Origin: an uncultured bacterium
GTDB lineage: Bacteria; Cyanobacteriota; Vampirovibrionia; Gastranaerophilales; Gastranaerophilaceae
Reading direction: 5' to 3'
Length of the DNA: 9,240 nt
Assembly: GCA_945833895.1 (NCBI GenBank)
Contig: CAMAGQ010000058.1
Span: 1 to 9,240 of the forward strand
Shown in pieces: positions 6,930 to 9,240 of the stretch. The first letter of the stretch is position 1; each line of letters opens with the position of its first letter. The position numbers and the translations under genes were made by a program. Under the pieces are notes generated by a model. The model was not told the origin of the DNA and did no database searches. It saw nothing but the letters and a program-made list of their open reading frames with translations.

Positions 6930-6964
6930 AAACTAATCCCACTCCAAAAGGAGTGGGGTAGTTT
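6930..6964. terminator. Hairpin between convergent genes, best as terminator for the minus-strand aminopeptidase
   Basis: Left arm 6930-6945 and right arm 6950-6964 enclose an AAAA loop; the core CCCACTCC/GGAGTGGG is perfect and is extended by AAACTA/TAGTTT past a wobble and a bulge. Read on the minus strand it is followed by a T-rich tract (ATTAGTTTTTTAT), which makes a good intrinsic terminator 47 bases beyond the aminopeptidase stop codon. On the plus strand the tract after the stem is poor. Confidence 0.7.
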
Positions 6965-6971
6965 ATGATGA

Positions 6972-7000
6972 GTTCCGCCAATAACGGCAGAACTTGTTTT
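6972..7000 (+). terminator. Second hairpin with T-tract, probable terminator of the giant gene
   Basis: GTTCCGCC (6972-6979) pairs with GGCAGAAC (6986-6993) with one C-A mismatch across a 6-base loop, followed by TTGTTTT (6994-7000). It lies 49 bases after the giant gene's stop codon and gives the plus strand the T-tract that the first hairpin lacks. Stem stability is moderate because of the mismatch. Confidence 0.5.
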
Positions 7001-7011
7001 ATGCAAAAACT

Positions 7012-8118
7012 CTAGATGAGCATTTTACCGTTTTCATAGATAAGTTTATCGTCGGCATAGATTTTACCGCCGTTTTTCATGTTTTTAATCAAATCCCAGT
7101 GAAGTCCTGAAACGTTTTTGCCGCCTGTTTCAGGGTAAGAAGCACCTGCAGCCATGTGAATTGCTCCGCCGATTTTTTCATCAAACAGGATATTTCCTGT
7201 TACGTTTTGAATTTCATCATTTGTACCGATTGCAATTTCACCGATTCCACGTGAACCTTCGTCCATATCAAGCATTGCGTTTAAGAACTCTTCGCCTTGT
7301 TCTGCGTGGGCTTCAATGATTTTGCCGTCTTTTATTGTCAAAGAAACGCCTTTTGCACTGTTTCCGCGGTAGTTTTGCGGAAGGTCAAAATAAATTGTTC
7401 CGTTAATACCGTCTTCCACGGGAGATGTGAACACTTCACCGTCAGGGTAATTATTCAATCCCGAACAGTTAATCCATTTTCTGCCTTCAACGTTGAAGGT
7501 GATGTCTGTCTTTTCACCTGTAATATGAATTGTTTTGACGTTATCAAGATGTTTAACCCAGTTTTCTTGTTTTGCATCAAGTTCTTTAAGTTTTGCGACA
7601 GGGTCATCAAGATTTAAGTAGCAAGAATTGAATAGAAATTCTGAATATTCATCAAAAGACATTTTTGCTTCTTGAGCAAGTGCGTGAGTCGGAACATCCG
7701 CAATAACCCATTTTGCCTTGCCTTCTGCGGAACGTTTCATTAATTTTTCGCCAAGCGGTTTTGTGGCTTTACCGCGTCTTGAAAGTTTTGTCAAATCAAC
7801 ACCTGCCATACTTTTTGTGTTAAGCGGAGCACCGATTGAAATATATTTATCCACAACGTCGTATTCAAGTTCTGACATCGGGTCGATGTAGTCTAATTGT
7901 TCATCTGTTGCCATGTTCAGAAAAATTTCCGCCATATCGCCGTAGGAACTTCTCACAACAGGATTTGCACCTTTTTCTAAAACCTTTTTATAAACCGCCC
8001 TGACTAAATCTTTCGCATAGTAAGATTCAGATTTAATAAGAACCAAATCACCTTTTTGCACATCTGTTGAATAATTTACCAAGACGTCCGCGTATTTATC
8101 CCAAACTGTTTTTTGCAT
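7012..8118 (-). CDS. M29-family metallo-aminopeptidase (AmpS/PepS/AmpT type)
   Basis: The 368-residue product is the usual length for peptidase family M29: cytosolic metallo-exopeptidases that remove N-terminal residues from peptides, normally as dimers with two metal ions. The expected ligands are visible in order (numbering from this start): E228 in PDGEVFTSPVED, E294 in GIGEIAIGTN, H321 in GGAIHMAAG, and H340 and D342 in SGLHWDLI, with Y328 in ASYPETGG as the likely catalytic tyrosine. The N-terminal half (about 1-190) is the family's Rossmann-like part. I use the ATG at 8118 because AAGGAG (8128-8133) lies nine bases upstream. The ATG at 8142 adds MEKKESFI and would put this ribosome binding site inside the coding sequence. 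The gene ends in TAG, is convergent with the giant gene and divergent from lpxA, and looks monocistronic. It probably recycles peptides; specificity cannot be read from sequence. Confidence 0.93.
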   Translation of the reverse strand: MQKTVWDKYADVLVNYSTDVQKGDLVLIKSESYYAKDLVRAVYKKVLEKGANPVVRSSYGDMAEIFLNMATDEQLDYIDPMSELEYDVVDKYISIGAPLNTKSMAGVDLTKLSRRGKATKPLGEKLMKRSAEGKAKWVIADVPTHALAQEAKMSFDEYSEFLFNSCYLNLDDPVAKLKELDAKQENWVKHLDNVKTIHITGEKTDITFNVEGRKWINCSGLNNYPDGEVFTSPVEDGINGTIYFDLPQNYRGNSAKGVSLTIKDGKIIEAHAEQGEEFLNAMLDMDEGSRGIGEIAIGTNDEIQNVTGNILFDEKIGGAIHMAAGASYPETGGKNVSGLHWDLIKNMKNGGKIYADDKLIYENGKMLI

Positions 8119-8127
8119 AATAAAACT

Positions 8128-8133
8128 CTCCTT
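8128..8133 (-). promoter_or_regulatory. Ribosome binding site that decides the aminopeptidase start
   Basis: On the minus strand AAGGAG lies nine bases before the ATG at 8118 and only a few codons after the alternative ATG at 8142. The alternative start has no comparable site in the AT-rich DNA upstream of it, so the shorter protein is favoured. Confidence 0.75.
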
Positions 8134-8140
8134 TTTCTCC

Positions 8141-8169
8141 ATATTATTATATTTTTAAGATTTTGTAAA
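8141..8169 (-). promoter_or_regulatory. Promoter candidate for the aminopeptidase (TTTACA, 17 bases, TAATAT)
   Basis: On the minus strand TTTACA (8164-8169, 5 of 6 to the -35 consensus) is separated by 17 bases from TAATAT (8141-8146, 4 of 6 to the -10 consensus). Transcription would start near 8134, downstream of the ATG at 8142, which again favours the 8118 start. A perfect TATAAT at 8146-8151 overlaps this region but has no partner -35. AT-rich background makes this uncertain. Confidence 0.35.
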
Positions 8170-8205
8170 TGAGATACGGGATTATATTAAAATAATATAA
8201 AGGAT

Positions 8206-8234
8206 TTTATTATTGAATGGATTTGTAATATAAT
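8206..8234 (+). promoter_or_regulatory. Promoter candidate for lpxA
   Basis: A perfect TATAAT lies at 8229-8234, with a weak -35 match TTTATT at 8206-8211 (3 of 6) at the ideal 17-base spacing. The predicted start near 8241 would give a leader of about 27 bases carrying the AGGAG ribosome binding site at 8258-8262. The gap 8119-8267 between this gene and the divergent aminopeptidase holds no other gene. Confidence 0.4.
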
Positions 8235-8267
8235 TAAAGACATGGATTAGAAAGCAGAGGAGAGAAT

Positions 8268-9071
8268 ATGATAGATAAAACAGCGATAATTCATCCGTCA
8301 GCACAGATTGCGGAAGATGCGATTATAGGGCCGTACGTTGTTATTGGAGAAGGCGTAAAGATTGGCAGCGGAACAAGAGTAATTTCAAACGCTCATATTG
8401 AATTTGCGGAAATCGGTAAAAATTGTACAATTTCACCGTTTGCAACAATTGGTTCAGAACCGCAGGATTTAGGTTACAAAGGCGAACCGACCAAGGTTGT
8501 TATCGGCGATGAAACTATAATTAAAGAAAACGTAACAATTCACAGAGGAGCGGCTTGCGGGGATTTCACAACAAGAATTGGTAATAAATGCTTGTTGATG
8601 GTTGGTTCACACGTTGCACATAACTGCGTTTTAGCCGACCAAGTTATACTGGCAAACCTTGTAACACTTGGCGGACACGTTCACGTTGGCTTTGGTGCAT
8701 TTGTCGGCGGAATGAGCGTATTCCACCAAAATATCAGAATTGGCGATATGGCTATTATCAGTGGATTTTCAGCATCTCGTCAAGATATTTTGCCGTATTC
8801 TAAAGGTGAAGGCAGACCACCTGTTCCACGTGGAATTAACGTTGTTGCACTAAAAAGACGCGGTGTACCTTTAGAAATCAGAACAGCAACGAACGAAGCG
8901 TTCAAACTGTTGATTTCGGAAGATTACAATACATCTCAGGCGATTGAAAAGATTAAAGCGGAAATTCCGATGAATGAATATATTGAAAAAATGATTGAAT
9001 TTATTCAAACTTCAAAACGCGGTGTGTTGCTAAAATCTCATAAATCAGGTCACGAATGTTTGGAAGATTAA
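8268..9071 (+). CDS. lpxA: UDP-N-acetylglucosamine O-acyltransferase, first step of lipid A synthesis
   Basis: The product is 267 residues, close to the 262 of the E. coli enzyme. LpxA moves a 3-hydroxyacyl chain from acyl carrier protein to the 3-OH of UDP-GlcNAc in the cytosol; it is a trimer of left-handed beta helices. Hexapeptide repeats ([I/V/L]-G-x-x-x-x) run through residues 5-170, for example IGPYVVIGEGVKIG. Diagnostic residues are H115 and the catalytic base H118 (SHVAHNC), H137 (GGHV), H153 (FHQN), the QDLGYKGE segment (66-73), and INVVALKRRG (190-199) leading into the C-terminal helices. G166 aligns by eye with E. coli Gly173, which sets acyl-chain length, so a longer chain is possible. 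The start is fixed by AGGAG at 8258-8262. Unlike the common lpxD-fabZ-lpxA-lpxB order, this gene stands alone between its own promoter-like sequence and a terminator. It implies an LPS-type outer membrane. Confidence 0.95.
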   Translation: MIDKTAIIHPSAQIAEDAIIGPYVVIGEGVKIGSGTRVISNAHIEFAEIGKNCTISPFATIGSEPQDLGYKGEPTKVVIGDETIIKENVTIHRGAACGDFTTRIGNKCLLMVGSHVAHNCVLADQVILANLVTLGGHVHVGFGAFVGGMSVFHQNIRIGDMAIISGFSASRQDILPYSKGEGRPPVPRGINVVALKRRGVPLEIRTATNEAFKLLISEDYNTSQAIEKIKAEIPMNEYIEKMIEFIQTSKRGVLLKSHKSGHECLED

Positions 9072-9094
9072 TAAAGACGATTAAATCAAAATAG

Positions 9095-9139
9095 TTCAAA
9101 TAAAGAAGTCCTCAATATTCGAGGACTTCTTGTTTTGAA
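9095..9139. terminator. Strong intrinsic terminator after lpxA, possibly bidirectional
   Basis: AAGAAGTCCTC (9103-9113) and GAGGACTTCTT (9121-9131) form a perfect 11-base stem with a 7-base loop, followed by GTTTT. Outer bases TTCAAA (9095-9100) and TTTTGAA (9133-9139) extend the symmetry, so the minus strand also has a T-containing tract (TTTATTTGAA) after the stem. It lies about 31 bases past the lpxA stop codon. The bidirectional form suggests a minus-strand transcript could enter from the right. Confidence 0.85.
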
Positions 9140-9240
9140 TACCCAGAGAAGGAGTGTTTGTACTGTTCTCCCCTCTCCTAGGGAACCTCTCTATTGCCAA
9201 GAACGCAAAACACTTGCAGGTAATCCTCACTTGCAGCGGG
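9140..9240. other. GC-richer, hairpin-forming stretch at the right edge, unassigned
   Basis: The last hundred bases are about half G+C, clearly above the rest of the window. They hold an imperfect inverted repeat (GAGAAGGAG at 9146-9154 with CTCCCCTCTC at 9168-9177), and CACTTGCAG occurs twice (9211-9219 and 9228-9236). Several frames are open by chance: a plus-strand GTG at 9154 to the edge, and a minus-strand frame ending at a TAG (9178-9180) that would read ...EDYLQVFCVLGNREVP. None has a convincing start or familiar sequence. It could be the end of a structured RNA on the minus strand using the 9095-9139 terminator, or the edge of another gene. Confidence 0.3.

Noticed and set aside
7297..7617. 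Plus-strand open frame of 106 codons inside the aminopeptidase gene
   Set aside because: It is antisense to a conserved M29 enzyme and its Cys/Phe/Val-rich product is typical of a shadow frame.
8119..8142. Longer N-terminus for the aminopeptidase (ATG at 8142)
   Set aside because: The only good ribosome binding site (8128-8133) lies downstream of that ATG, and the extra eight residues are not part of the family core.
9154..9240. Plus-strand frame opening at GTG 9154 and running off the right edge
   Set aside because: The start overlaps its own purine-rich stretch, codon use is unlike the neighbours, and 29 open codons prove little.

Overview
The window is AT-rich bacterial DNA with clear AGGAG-type ribosome binding sites and tight intergenic gaps. 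An LpxA-type lipid A acyltransferase points to an outer-membrane (Gram-negative type) bacterium. AT-rich composition, an lpxA outside the usual fabZ/lpxB cluster, small unknown proteins and a giant GNAT-plus-helical-repeat protein remind me of gut Gastranaerophilales (Vampirovibrionia/Melainabacteria). That placement is an inference; there is no rRNA or other firm taxonomic marker here.

Layout. Three minus-strand genes of unknown function lie at the left: one running off the left edge (start at 376), a 145-residue soluble protein (465-902), and a 141-residue protein with a Sec signal peptide (992-1417). A 123-base divergent gap separates them from one very large plus-strand gene (1541-6922, 1793 residues). 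Its product combines an N-terminal GNAT acetyltransferase-like domain, an acidic Thr/Gln/Glu linker, a long array of about 14 degenerate helical repeats each marked by a cysteine, a helical stalk, and a distinct C-terminal domain with a Gly-Cys-Cys motif. Two hairpins separate it from a convergent minus-strand M29-family metallo-aminopeptidase (7012-8118). That gene is divergent from lpxA (8268-9071, plus), which has its own promoter-like sequence and a strong terminator hairpin (9095-9139). The last 100 bases are richer in GC and unassigned.

How the genes relate. No metabolic pathway joins them. The aminopeptidase and LpxA are housekeeping enzymes on separate transcripts. The most unusual object is the giant protein. 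It has no signal peptide or membrane segment, so it looks like a large cytosolic scaffold-enzyme, or an effector exported by a non-Sec route. The divergent secreted protein may share its control region, but nothing in the sequence shows a functional link. No mobile element, CRISPR array, tRNA or rRNA was seen.
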